Assembly: GCF_033115175.1 (NCBI RefSeq)
Contig: NC_084838.1
Coordinates: 44,991,468 to 45,055,467 of the forward strand
Reading direction: 5' to 3'
DNA: 64,000 nt
DNA from: Lepus europaeus
Taxonomy: Eukaryota > Chordata > Mammalia > Lagomorpha > Leporidae
The notes beneath the pieces are model-generated. The model worked only from the letters and a program-made list of their open reading frames with translations, had not been told where the DNA came from and made no database searches. Positions 54,489 through 64,000 of the stretch are shown in pieces; the first letter of the stretch is position 1, and every line of letters begins with the position of its first letter. Both the position numbers and the translations under genes were made by a program.

Positions 54489-54843
54489 AAAGGTATAATT
54501 GTGGCCAGCGCCGCGGCTCACTTGGCTAATCCTCCACCTGCGGCGCCAGCACCCTGGGTTCTAGTCCCAGTTGGGGCGCCAGATTCTGTCCCGGTTGATC
54601 CTTTTCCAGTCCAGCTCTCTGCTGTGGCCTCGGAAGGCAGTGGAGGATGGCCCAAATGCTTGGGCCCTGCACCCACATGGGAGACCAGGAGGAAGCACCT
54701 GCCTCCTGGCTTCAGATCAGCAAGCGCACCAGCCTTAGCAACCATTTAGGGGGTGAACCAACGGAAGAAAGACCTTTCTCTCTGTCTCTCTCACTGTCTA
54801 ACTCTGCCTGTCAAATATAAATAAATAATAAAAAGCATAATTG
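54489..54843 (+). mobile_element. CSINE, poly-A-like body with AAATAA-like tail
   Basis: Forward copy, body 54502-54830: 'ggccagcgccgcggctcact' to 'ctgcctgtcaaatataaata'. The TSD aaaggtataattg/aaaagcataattg is at 54489-54501 and 54831-54843 (11 of 13). The body is of the GC-rich form but the tail is an A/T mix, an intermediate like 52621-52944. Confidence 0.92.
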
Positions 54844-55122
54844 CAAATATTTACAGAACTTTGTGTTCTGACATTATTTATATGAACAAGAAATAATGTA
54901 CATTATCTCCAAAAATTTTTTATATATTCCTTTGTAATACCTTCTACCTTCCCCTCCATAATCAACTCCTTTCCTTGATTCCCAAACCTCTGATCAGCTT
55001 TCTAGCAAGTTTCTGAGGATTCACTGGCATTTTCTATTGCATTTTATATAAATGGAATAATGTTCTTGACTGTTACAATTAGCACCATCAGTTCAAATGA
55101 CATCCATGTTATGATATATATT

Positions 55123-55489
55123 AATAGTTTCTTCTTGGGGCAAGTGCTATGACATAGTTGGTTAAGTTTCCACCTGCAGTGTCAGCATCCCATATGGGCT
55201 CGAGTTCGAGTCCCAGCTGCTCCACTTCCAATTCAGCTCCCTGCTAACACACCTGGGAAAGAAGCAGCAGATAGCCCAAGTCCTTGGGTCTCTGCATTCA
55301 TGTGGGAGACCCAGAAGAAGCTCTGGTCTCCTCTTGGCTTGGGTCTGGCCCAGCTCCAGCTGTTGCAGCCATTTTGGTGAGTGAACTAGTGATGGAAGAT
55401 CTCTCTCTCTCTCTCTCTCTCTGCTGCTCCCTTTCTCTAACTCTGCCTTTCAAATAAAAAATTAATATATTTAAAAAATAGTTCCTTCT
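55123..55489 (+). mobile_element. CSINE nested in old L1M, with TSD
   Basis: Forward copy, body 55136-55476: 'ggggcaagtgctatgacata' to 'cctttcaaataaaaaattaa'. The TSD aatagtttcttct/aatagttccttct is at 55123-55135 and 55477-55489 (12 of 13). Confidence 0.93.
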
Positions 55490-55849
55490 GCTTTTGTGCT
55501 ACATGTTATTCAAATATATATGTGAATGTGTATATATATATATATGAATGTGTGTGTATATATATATGAATGTGTGTGTGCATACCAGAGTTTGCTTACA
55601 TGTTCATCAATTGATTAAATGGATGTCATGATTACACATAATGTTGTTTTGGCCATTTATATACAAGTCTAGTATGGACATATGCCTCTACCTGTCCTGG
55701 ATAAATACTTACGAGTGGAATGGCTAGATCATCTGGCAAGTGTGTGCTAAATATTTTAATACATTTCCAAGCCTTTTCCAAAGTGTCTGAACCATTTTAT
55801 ATCTCCACCATCAGTGTATGAGAATTCCAGTTCCTCCTAAGGGTTAACA

Positions 55850-56118
55850 TTGTTTCATCCCATGTGGGTACAGATTGAGTCCCAGCTGTTAAACTTTCAA
55901 TCCAGGTCCTGGCTAATACCCGTGGGAAAAGGGTGGAAGATGGTCCATGTGGGAAACCTAGAAGGAGTTCCAGACTCCTGGAGTTGGCATGGCACAACCC
56001 CAGCTATTGTGCCCATTTGGGGCATGAACCAGCAGATGGAACATTCTCTCTCTCTCTCTCTTTTCTCTCTACCTCTTTGTAACTCTGGCATTCAAAAAAT
56101 ACATGTAAATCTTTAAAA
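55850..56118 (+). mobile_element. CSINE, 5'-shortened, nested in old L1M
   Basis: Forward copy starting within the head at 'catcccatgtgggtac' and running to 'ggcattcaaaaaatacatgt'. The first 40 or so bases of the usual head are absent. Confidence 0.85.
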
Positions 56119-56314
56119 CATGGTCGGACTCTTCAATTTTTTCCATTCTAATATGGTGTGGTTTCATCTCACTGTGGTTTCATTTTTTATTTCTCCAATG
56201 ATTAGATTATTGGTGCTAAGTATCTTATCATATCTTTCCATATTTTCATTGGTAAAGGATTTGTTTAATCCTTTGCCCGTTTGTTTTGCTTAATTTTTAT
56301 CTGTATGCTTTGAT

Positions 56315-56595
56315 TTGAAAGACAGAGCAGAGATCTTTCATTAGCTAGTTCATTTCCTAAATGACCCCAACAGCTAGAGCTGGGACAGGCCAAAACCAGG
56401 AGCCCAGAATCCAATTTAGGTCTCCCATATGGGAGTCAGGAGTCCATACACTGGAGTCATCACCCACTGCCTCCATGGGTATTCATTAGCAAGACACTAG
56501 AATAAGGAGCAGAATTCCAGCTTGAACCAAGTCACTCTTACATGAGAATACTGGCTTCCGAAGCAACTTCTTAACTGCTAAGCCAAACACCTACC
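56315..56595 (-). mobile_element. Old CSINE
   Basis: Diverged reverse copy: 'gatttgaaagacagagcaga', 'gctagagctgggacaggcca', 'ttagcaagacactagaataa', 'taactgctaagccaaacacc'. Confidence 0.8.
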
Positions 56596-56798
56596 TATGT
56601 CTTATGCATTTAATTTTAAGTGTATAATTAAGCTTTAAATAGTTAACACTGAGTAAAGTTTAACTATACATGATATGTATCTAATACCTCAGATATATGC
56701 AGAAAAAAAAAAACAAAGTGCAAAGGGAGCATTTATTTAAAATAATTCTCACCAAGATTTCAAGAACTTCAAATCACTTACACTAGATAATTGACATA

Positions 56799-56922
56799 AT
56801 AAATGCATTAAATAGCTTTGCGCAGTGGCAGTATCATAGCCAATGAGGTTTATCTGAGGTGCGATTATTGCTAATTGAAAAATTTTCCCGATTATTACAT
56901 TAAAATATATAAATCCATTAAA
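56799..56922 (+). pseudogene. U4 snRNA pseudogene, 3'-truncated retrocopy
   Basis: 56814-56889 matches the first 75 or so nucleotides of the spliceosomal U4 snRNA: 'agctttgcgcagtggcagta' then 'tagccaatgaggtttatctg', 'gcgattattgctaattgaaa' and 'ttttccc'. It includes the U6-pairing stem regions and the 5' stem-loop, with a few C-to-T type changes. The 3' half (central region, Sm site, terminal loop) is missing. Flanking near-repeats ataaatgcattaaa (56799-56812) and ataaatccattaaa (56909-56922) look like a TSD (13 of 14), so it is an L1-mobilised pseudogene, not a functional gene. Confidence 0.9.
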
Positions 56923-57754
56923 GCACTCCCTTATATTTAAAGGTATATGCATCTTAAATAAATGAATAATTTTGTCTCTTGGAATGTTATATCATCTCAG
57001 AACTGAAAAAGAATGATTAAACTCACCTCTCTCCTAAGTCTCTAAGATGTTGAGAGAGTTGCACAGGATTAAAACACTGCTACCTACATTAGGAGCAATG
57101 TTAAGAGTCATACCAGGTACATCTTAACTAGTATATTTGACATTATACTTACATGATTCTCCAAGCTTCACTTAGTAATACAGACTACATTCCAGAAGAA
57201 GTACACGTACAAGCTATTCCTAATGTTATATTTTGCTTTAGGCAATGAAATATATCTGTACTATAACACATTATGGGCTATTATGTGCTTTTATATTTTG
57301 CCATGATGTGAATAGTTCTTCATTTCCCACATCACCATCTCAATAAAGTTTATTTCATCTTAAAGTTCTAAAAGATTTGCTCTATCTCCTTTTACAGACT
57401 GTATCTCACCTAGTGAATTTGGTCAAATCATTTTAGGAAGACTCTTAACTGTCCATGTCTGAGGATGACTGCTTTAAATTCTAAAGTATATCTCAGCACC
57501 CTAAGAATTAACTTCTGCAGTATTTATTGTATATTTGAAGTTAGTGGATATAAATAATCAACCATCATGTTAACAAATAGATGTAATGAAGATCCAGATA
57601 CTCTGGCACAGAAGTAATTCAGGAATACCTGAGCAAAGGGAAAAAGAGACACAGGTCTTAGTGAAGCAGAGGAAGTATCCTTTTGTGGCTGATAATATGC
57701 CTAAATGTGCCCAGTGTCATAATCAGATATTGAATAGAAACTTGAAATTGTCTG
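56923..57754. other. Single-copy DNA, no recognisable feature
   Basis: About 0.8 kb with no recognised repeat. The 60-codon frame at 57586-57768 is unsupported. Confidence 0.45.
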
Positions 57755-58107
57755 AAAATGTGAATTGAGGTTGCTGCTGTGGTGCAGCTAGTAAAGCCAC
57801 CATCTGTGGTTGTAGCATCCCATATGGGCACCAGTTAGAGTCCTGGCTGCTCCACTTCTGATCTAGCTCTCTGCTGTGGCCTGGAAAAGCAGTGGAAGAT
57901 GGCCTGGGTTCTTGTGCCCTTGCACCCATGTGGTAGACCCAAAAGAGTCTCTAGGTTCCTGGTTCAAATCGGCCCAACTTCGGCCATTGTGGCCATTTGG
58001 GGAGTGAACCAGCGGATGGAAGACCTCTCTCTGTTTCTCTCTGCCTCTGCTTCTCTGTAAATCTACCTTTCAAATAAATAAATAGATCTTTAAAAAAATG
58101 TGAATTG
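57755..58107 (+). mobile_element. CSINE, AAATAA-tail type, with 13-bp TSD
   Basis: Forward copy, body 57768-58094: 'aggttgctgctgtggtgcag' to 'caaataaataaatagatc'. The TSD aaaatgtgaattg is perfect at 57755-57767 and 58095-58107. Confidence 0.94.
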
Positions 58108-58472
58108 CTTAGTACCATAGATTGTGGTGTATGTTAGTGTTTGGCCTGATGTTTCAGCTGAAACATAGTGATATCAAATGACCTCCTATTTTAGGAGAAA
58201 CACAGTGATCTTAAAATGGGTTAAATGTGGGTAACCATACAAGTGGTCAGAAATAAGAAATAGTCCCATTATAGCACAATCACTTGACTGCATATTATAC
58301 ATCCATTAAAATTATGTTGTAAGTTATAGTTATGAATATAAGAAACTAAAATATTTGTTATAAGTGAATAAGATATGACACAATATTGTACATGCAACAT
58401 CAGTAAAGCTTTATCATAAAACATGCATCACAATGAAAACTAGAAAAGGATCAATAAAGATTGTGATAGTTG
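58108..58472. other. AT-rich DNA, no recognisable feature
   Basis: Nothing assigned. Confidence 0.45.
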
Positions 58473-58806
58473 CTGGGTTCCTTTTTTTTTTAAAGATTTA
58501 TTTATTTACTTGAAATGAGTTACACAGAGGGAGAAGGAGAGGCAGAAAGAGAGAGGTCTTCCATCCGCTAGTACACTCCCAAGTTGGCCGCAACAGCTGG
58601 AGCTCCTGAAGCCAGGAGCCAGGAGCTTCTTCCAGGTCTCCCACATGAGTGCAAGTGCCCAAGGACTTGGGCCATCTTCTACTGCTTTCTCAGGCCATAG
58701 CAGAAAGCTGGATTGGAAGGTGGAGCAGGAACTCGAACCAGCACTCATATGGGATGCCAGCACCAAAGGCAGCCATACCACAGCGCCAGCCCCACTGAGT
58801 CCCTTT
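58473..58806 (-). mobile_element. CSINE, AAATAA-tail type, with TSD
   Basis: Reverse copy, body 58485-58794: 'agatttatttatttacttga' to 'taccacagcgccagccc'. The TSD ctgggttccttt/ctgagtcccttt is at 58473-58484 and 58795-58806 (10 of 12). Confidence 0.92.
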
Positions 58807-59707
58807 ATGGGATTCTGAGTGTTTTATTCTTTTGTTCTTGGAATATGTTTTTTAATTTCCCTGTAGCACTCAAATTTTATACATTGTAAAAAAACAACAA
58901 CCCAAAGCCGAATAAACATTAAACAATGTTTATCACTGGTTGGGATGCACTTGTGATGGAAAAGTCAGGAGAGAGGTTAATAATGATGTGCTTATTCAAG
59001 GAGGAAAAGCATTGCCTATTACTCATGGCCTTTGAAATGTGCTTTTTACCTAATATAGTCCATATCTAGACTTTGCACTCAAGGTTTCATATCCTGGAAA
59101 TATAAATGAAGATTTAAATTATATCCCCCCCCAAAAAAAAATAAGAGTGAGGAATGCAATTATCCCTAAAATAATTTTTCTTCCTTTTTCAAGTTTTTCA
59201 TACAAGGCAATAGTAAAGAGACAATGTTATGAAGTCCCCTGCATTTCCCACCTAGGATACAGTCAAACTATCCATCAGAGAAAGAATGATTAATATAGAT
59301 TCTGCTCGGGAGATTAAGGTATCACACTGATGGGTCAGTAGTTATTATCTCTGGAATTCATCTTTCATCCATTTCTTGTTTATTAGATTCATGAAAGACT
59401 TTTTTTACAGAATATTTGAATGGTTCTATGAAAAAACATATTGTAAAAGTAGCAATCACTCCATGCGAATACTATCATACTATGTTACCAACACTGGTCA
59501 CTAGCCACTTTAGTCACCAAACATCCTTAATCATTCAGCCAATAGGATTCAAAGTTACTCTGCAGTAACTATGACCTTTCCAAATGACTTTTAGGCAGTC
59601 GTGTTCCAGTGCTTTCCAAATCCTTCTCTAATTTATGATTTCTAGACTGAATTTGTCACATCGCTAATACAAAACATATTTTTCAGAATAGCAAGAAGAA
59701 TAAGCAT
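58807..59707. other. Single-copy DNA, no recognisable feature
   Basis: About 0.9 kb. Contains a C-run/A-run junction at 59125-59141. No recognised repeat or exon. Confidence 0.45.
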
Positions 59708-60070
59708 AAGAAAGTAACAGAGGGGCTGGTGCTGTGGCATAGCAGGTAAAGCCGCCGCCTGCAGTGCCCACATCCCATATGAGCATTGGTTCGAGTCCTG
59801 GCTGCTCCACTTCTGATCCAGCTCTCTGCTATGGCCTGAGAAAGCAGTAAAAGGTGGCCCAAGTCCTTGGGCCCCTGCACCTGCGTGGAAGACCTGGAAG
59901 AAGTTCCTGGCTCCTGGCTTCGGATTGGCCCAGCTCCAGCCATCGCAGCCAACTGGGGAGTGAACCAGCAAACAGAAGACCTCTCTCTCTTTCTCCCTCT
60001 GCCTCTGCCTCTCTGTAACGCTGCCTTTCAAATAAATAAATCTTTAAAAAAATAAAAAGAAAGTAACAGA
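59708..60070 (+). mobile_element. CSINE, AAATAA-tail type, with 14-bp TSD
   Basis: Forward copy, body 59722-60056: 'ggggctggtgctgtggcata' to 'cctttcaaataaataaatct'. The TSD aagaaagtaacaga is perfect at 59708-59721 and 60057-60070. A good reference copy of the family in this window. Confidence 0.95.
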
Positions 60071-60624
60071 ACACTAAACATTTCCATCTCCAGAAGGTCA
60101 CGTTTCTGATAACAGGAGAAAAATTCTTTTTGACAAGATGAATCATAATATAAACCTTGCTGTGTTGTCATTGATGTGATATAACAGAAGATAAGTTAAA
60201 AATATAATAAGATAGTATTATAATGTTATATAGCATATACAAACAGATGTTTAATTGGTAAAGCACTATGGGTTTACACTTCATAAATTGATAATCATAA
60301 TGCAAGTTGCTTACATTCCTAAACATTTCTCTTTGTAAATTCTCTTTATGATTCATCAATTAAGGAAAATTCTCAGTTGTTCTGAAGAATAGGCAAGGAA
60401 AATACCAAAGGTCTCTTTGAGATCTTGGCGTTCATTACACATTGAGAAACAAAATGAACTAATCACATTGCATCACCTTTAAAAATTTGTTAACTCACAT
60501 CTAGACAATTGTAAATTTGTCACTGTCATCAAGAGGAGTTTTAAAAGCCACAAGTGAACAATTGTTTAAAAACAATTTATCAGCCTAGAGACTTAAGATT
60601 CATGGGTTCATGTTTAAACACATT
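60071..60624. other. AT-rich DNA, no recognisable feature
   Basis: Nothing assigned. Confidence 0.45.
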
Positions 60625-60687
60625 AATACTATTGAGTTATTGCTTCTCAGCCTTTTGGCTAAGATCAAGTGCAATACTATTGAGTTA
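60625..60687 (+). pseudogene. 33-nt U2 snRNA 5'-end retrocopy with perfect 15-bp TSD
   Basis: 60639-60671 reads attgcttctcagccttttgg then ctaagatcaagtg, matching the first 33 nt or so of spliceosomal U2 snRNA (5' stem-loop I) with about two changes. Identical 15-bp repeats aatactattgagtta flank it at 60625-60639 and 60673-60687. The whole insertion is therefore about 33 bp, with no A tail. It is a retroposed 5' fragment and cannot function as U2 (no branch-point pairing region or Sm site). Confidence 0.93.
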
Positions 60688-61822
60688 AGGTTTGTTTTCT
60701 GAAGAAAATAAACTTGAACTTCTGTTGTCTGGTACTTATCTTCCTCAGGATTATAATGTAAATAGAACATTTTGGAAAATTTCAAATGCCCATATGTACT
60801 TTAAGTGTTGAAATGTGCTTGTTTCTAATTATCTTTATACGAGCAAATAACTCCAAGGCACATAATTAAATCTTTTGATAAGGAAATTTATAGTCACTTT
60901 ATTCTTAAATTAAATTTTCAGTAAATATACATTAAATTACTGTACACTTGCTTTAACTGGACATGGCTTTGTTAGCTTTTTAATTTTCTTTCCAAGGCAA
61001 AGAAAATAATTCCATTAAAACCACAGGGAGCAAAGTAGGTAGGCAGAAGTAATTACAGAACTGGAACACATCCAAAGCACTGGGGCTAGCATCCTGATTA
61101 TTAGAGCAGCGTTTTTACAGCCACAAGTGATTTCAGATGAGTCTAATCCATCAGTTCCTGCTTCCTCAAAAGGCCTCTTCTAAGTCCTGCCGGAGCAATG
61201 GCCACCTGGTAAGATAGGCGATAAATTCTCTTTTCACTCCACATTAACTTCCCAAATTCATGTGAAGCTATTCCCCTTTTTGCATAGGCAATCTCAAATG
61301 GTAGTCAATATGAAAATACTCTATCCTGTTGTCTGTGGACTGCCTAAGAGTTTTACCCATATTTAAATGGGGTTAGGGAGCCTTGGAAGAATCAGATTTT
61401 TAGAGCTAGAATTTCCACTACTTTGCAGTGAATAAAAGAAAAGGTACTGCCATGAAAATGAGGCAGTAAACTCTATGGTCAACCAAATTTTAAACCTGCA
61501 AAAAGATTTTCAGTTATCTAGATTTTATTTATCACCTTATGTTATAAGCAGCAATGGTATCAAAATTAAACATGTGCAAACAAGAGTAAGGCAAGAAAAT
61601 CATTTGACATTAGTTTTTAAAAAGTGATGTTGAAGCTAAGAACAAAATAATTGAGAAACTTCCCTAGCACTTGACTATACAGGGATCAGTAAACAATTAT
61701 TAAGTGAATGAATGGCATGAATTGTGACATGGGGTCCTGAGTTTTCAGGATGGTATCATAAGACCCCAATTCAGTCAGAGAGACAAAATAAAGAACTTAA
61801 CAATGCACAGGAGTTTCTGGAA
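60688..61822. other. Single-copy DNA, no recognisable feature
   Basis: About 1.1 kb. The part at 61020-61240 is a little less AT-rich, but no repeat, exon or RNA gene was recognised. Confidence 0.45.
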
Positions 61823-62175
61823 TATTTTTTTTTTTTTTGACAGGCAGAGTGGACAGTGAGAGAGAGAGAGAGACAGAGAGAAAGGTCTTCCTTTGCCGTT
61901 GGTTCACCCTCCAATGGCCGCTGCAGCCAGCGCACTGTAGCCGGGCCGGCGCACCACGCTGTTCCAAAGCCAGGAGCCAGGTGCTTCTCCTGGTCTCCCA
62001 TGCTGGTGCAGGGCCCAAGGATCTGAGCCATCTTCCACTGCACTCCCGGGCCACAGCAGAGAACTGGCCTGGAAGAGGAGCAACCGGGACAGAATCCGGC
62101 ACCCCGACCGGGACTAGAACCCGGGGTGCTGGCGCTGTAGGCAGAGGATTAGCCTAGTGAGCTGCGGCACCAGCC
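61823..62175 (-). mobile_element. CSINE, poly-A type
   Basis: Reverse GC-rich copy: T run, 'gacaggcagagtggacagtg', 'ccgaccgggactagaacccg', 'gtgagctgcggcaccagcc'. The internal GC-rich block carries small rearrangements compared with 1308-1665. TSD not resolved. Confidence 0.93.
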
Positions 62176-62762
62176 TTATTTTCTTAACTTTTAAACATTC
62201 AGGTATGTGTGATCTGAACTATATGGAATGGTTAGAAGACTTGACAAAAACGTTTCATCCCCTTCATAATGTCAAAGTGAGTGAATGAATAAGAATATTG
62301 TCCCCAAATCATCTCCTGTACTCAAACTCCTGCCTGGAAGATGTCAGGGTTAATAGACTTTCCAAAAATTGTTTAAATCATGAAAACAACAAAGGAAGAA
62401 TGCCCCTACCAATTTACACTTCCCTTACTGAGTCAGTGTTTATGTGTTTGTTCCAAATACATCAAATTAATTCTGTCCTTGTGCAAGTCACTCTGCCCCA
62501 AGTGAAAATCTCTTAGTACATTTGTGTGAAGGAGAAACGTAAGTTAGCTGTTATGAAATTATAATAATTATCTGTATCCAAGTCTCTAAACAGAGTTGCA
62601 AATGCTTATAGAACTTCACCAAGAAAACTTTCTGACTACATTTTAGAACATTCAGATTTCAAAGCATGCATTTTTATTTCACATATACAGAAACTGTCAG
62701 TTCCATTCAGTTTATTAAGGAGATTTTGACATCATACAGAATTCTGGGATTTTTGTTGTTGT
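62176..62762. other. Single-copy DNA, no recognisable feature
   Basis: No recognised repeat. The 72-codon frame at 62298-62516 has no recognised domain. Confidence 0.45.
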
Positions 62763-62764
62763 TG

Positions 62765-63075
62765 TTAAGTTTATTTCTTTACCCTTATTTATTTGAAAGA
62801 GGGAGGGGAGAGATCTTCAGAGAGAGCGAGAGAGAGAGAGAGAGAGAGATCTTCATCTGCTGGTACACTCTTAGAGTCAGGAGATAGGAACTATATCCAA
62901 GTCTCTCACCTGGATGGCAGGGAACCCAAGTACTTGAATCATCATATGCTGTCTCCCAGGGTGTACACCAGCAGGAAGTTGGATCAGAGTAGAGGCAGGA
63001 CTCTTAACTTAGACACTCAACCCTGGGGTGTGGCCTCCCAAGCAGCTGCTTATCTGCTGCATCACAACACACATC
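62765..63075 (-). mobile_element. Old CSINE
   Basis: Reverse copy: 'aagtttatttctttaccctt', a (GA)n block at 62820-62848, 'tcttcatctgctggtacact', 'gtgtacaccagcaggaagtt' and an end near 'ctgctgcatcacaacacaca'. Diverged. Confidence 0.8.
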
Positions 63076-63129
63076 CTGAGAACTCTTTTTATTCTCAACT
63101 TTGTCACTTGTTAAAAGAGTAACTTTTTT

Positions 63130-63468
63130 AGTAAAGATTTCCTTATCTATTTGAAAGGCGGAGCTACAGAGAGGGAGAGTTAGAGACAGGGAGGGAGATC
63201 GTCCATCTACTAGTTCACTTCCCAGATACCCCCAAATAGTCACAATAGCCAGGGCTGGACCAGGCCAAAGTCAGGAGTCTGTCGTTTCTTCTGGGTCTCC
63301 CGTGTGGGTGCAGGGGCCTAAGCACTTGAGCCTTCTTCCACTGCTTTCCCAGGTGCATTATCAGGGAGCTGGATCAGAAGTGGAGCAGCTGGGTTTCCAA
63401 CCAGCACCCGTATGAGATGCCTGCATAGCCGGTAGCGGCTTTATCCACTATGCCACAGCACTGGCCCC
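63130..63468 (-). mobile_element. CSINE, AAATAA-tail type
   Basis: Reverse copy from 'agtaaagatttccttatcta' through 'gggtctcccgtgtgggtgca' to 'ctatgccacagcactggccc'. A weak TSD candidate around 'aaaagagtaact'/'aaaagtaatgt' is not convincing. Confidence 0.9.
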
Positions 63469-64000
63469 GGAAAAGTAATGTCTTATGCTAGAAATTTTCT
63501 TATTTACCTACCTTTTCTGGTACTGTATTGTATCAGAGCATACTGTACTTGCATTTTACCCTAAGTAATTTCTTTAGTTTTCACATTAAGAAAACATAAA
63601 ATATTTTTTAAATTGGGTTATTTTGAGGATTAAATAATATAAAACATTATAAAATAAGAGGTTTCCTTTTTTCATAACATCCTCCATAATTCATTTTAAG
63701 TGTTCATTTTGCATAGTGTATTTTTTCCCTAACAAGTTTCTTAATATTTTGAAAGTAAAGATCTGATTTTTCTGTTTTTACTATTTATTTATGAGCTTAG
63801 GACAATCTGATGTACAGAATGCACACAAGAAATACATGATAAATTGAATTAAATGAAATGAACCAAAGAAGACAGAGAGAGAGAGAGAGAGATGCATTCC
63901 TCCTTTGCATAACATAGTTGAAGTAAGATATATTTGACTCCTGGTGTAGAATTTAAAGTACTTATCACACATTCAGACTGATAAGTTACCCTACAGGAAG
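63469..64000. other. AT-rich DNA with short (GA)n, no other feature
   Basis: AT-rich sequence to the window end. A (GA)n run at about 63871-63892 is the only clear feature. Confidence 0.45.

Larger units (their letters stand above)
54905..56300 (-). mobile_element. Old L1M 3' portion, antisense, with two nested SINEs
   Basis: The + strand reads the complement of an L1M ORF2 end/3'UTR: 'tttatataaatggaataatg' (55045), 'gtatggacatatgcctctac' (55672), 'gagtggaatggctagatcat' (55713), 'ccaccatcagtgtatgagaa' (55806) and, after the second SINE, 'ggtttcatctcactgtggtt' (56160). SINEs at 55136-55476 and about 55850-56118 interrupt it. Alternating ATATAT/GTGTGT text lies at 55516-55580. Confidence 0.8.

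Noticed and set aside
56814-56892. Functional U4 snRNA gene
   Set aside because: The 3' half including the Sm site is missing, and the flanking repeats look like a retroposition TSD.
1-64000. Conventional multi-gene operon, phage, defence system or biosynthetic cluster
   Set aside because: The sequence is vertebrate intergenic DNA dominated by SINEs and LINEs. No bacterial-type gene organisation exists, and no novel multi-gene system was found.

Overview
This is a mammalian intergenic window, almost certainly from a lagomorph of the rabbit/hare family. The diagnostic signal is the leporid tRNA-derived SINE called the C repeat (CSINE). I count about 46 copies or fragments covering roughly a fifth of the 64 kb. 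L1 copies with a long lagomorph-type 3'UTR support the same call. The background is AT-rich, with no CpG island outside repeats, and I found no convincing protein-coding exon of a host gene. Every long open frame I inspected lies in a transposon, a SINE or a low-complexity tract. I did not find a previously undescribed biological system. The interesting content is retrotransposition history and two small-RNA pseudogenes.

Layout. 1-10.3 kb: SINEs, an antisense old L1, a 384-bp polypurine tract and AT-rich unique DNA. 10.36-15.44 kb: a lineage-specific L1 in + orientation with a 5'UTR, a broken ORF1, a ~2.6 kb internal deletion, the ORF2 3' half and a long 3'UTR, with two SINEs nested in it. 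15.4-25.4 kb: old L1M, MER20, MIR and many SINEs. 25.6-36.5 kb: the most layered locus. An old L1M (+) is split by a near-full-length lineage-specific L1 (-). That L1 carries two solo LTRs, each with a 6-bp target duplication, and one SINE. The SINE in turn carries a 211-bp polyadenylated retrocopy of an unidentified transcript 3' end. 36.5-42 kb: mostly unique DNA, an MLT1-type LTR remnant and a GC-rich, A-tailed island at 39.94-40.19 kb. 42-64 kb: dense SINEs (including SINE-in-SINE and inverted pairs), an L2, a MIR, a second MLT1-type LTR, an antisense L1M, a U4 snRNA pseudogene (56.8 kb) and a 33-nt U2 snRNA retrocopy with a perfect 15-bp target-site duplication (60.64 kb).

Two forms of CSINE are present. 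One ends in an (AAATAA)n-like tail after 'ctttcaaataaat'. The other, GC-richer, has a body starting like 'gccggcgccgcggctca' and a poly-A tail after 'ctgcctgtcaaaa'. Two copies look intermediate. Exact target-site duplications (TSDs) could be read by eye for many insertions and were used to set their ends. Subfamily names were not assigned because that needs a library search. Family names (CSINE, L1, MER20, MLT1, L2, MIR, U2, U4) rest on recalled consensus features, not on a search. Stretches listed as 'no recognisable feature' may hold old repeats or conserved noncoding elements that cannot be seen without alignment.
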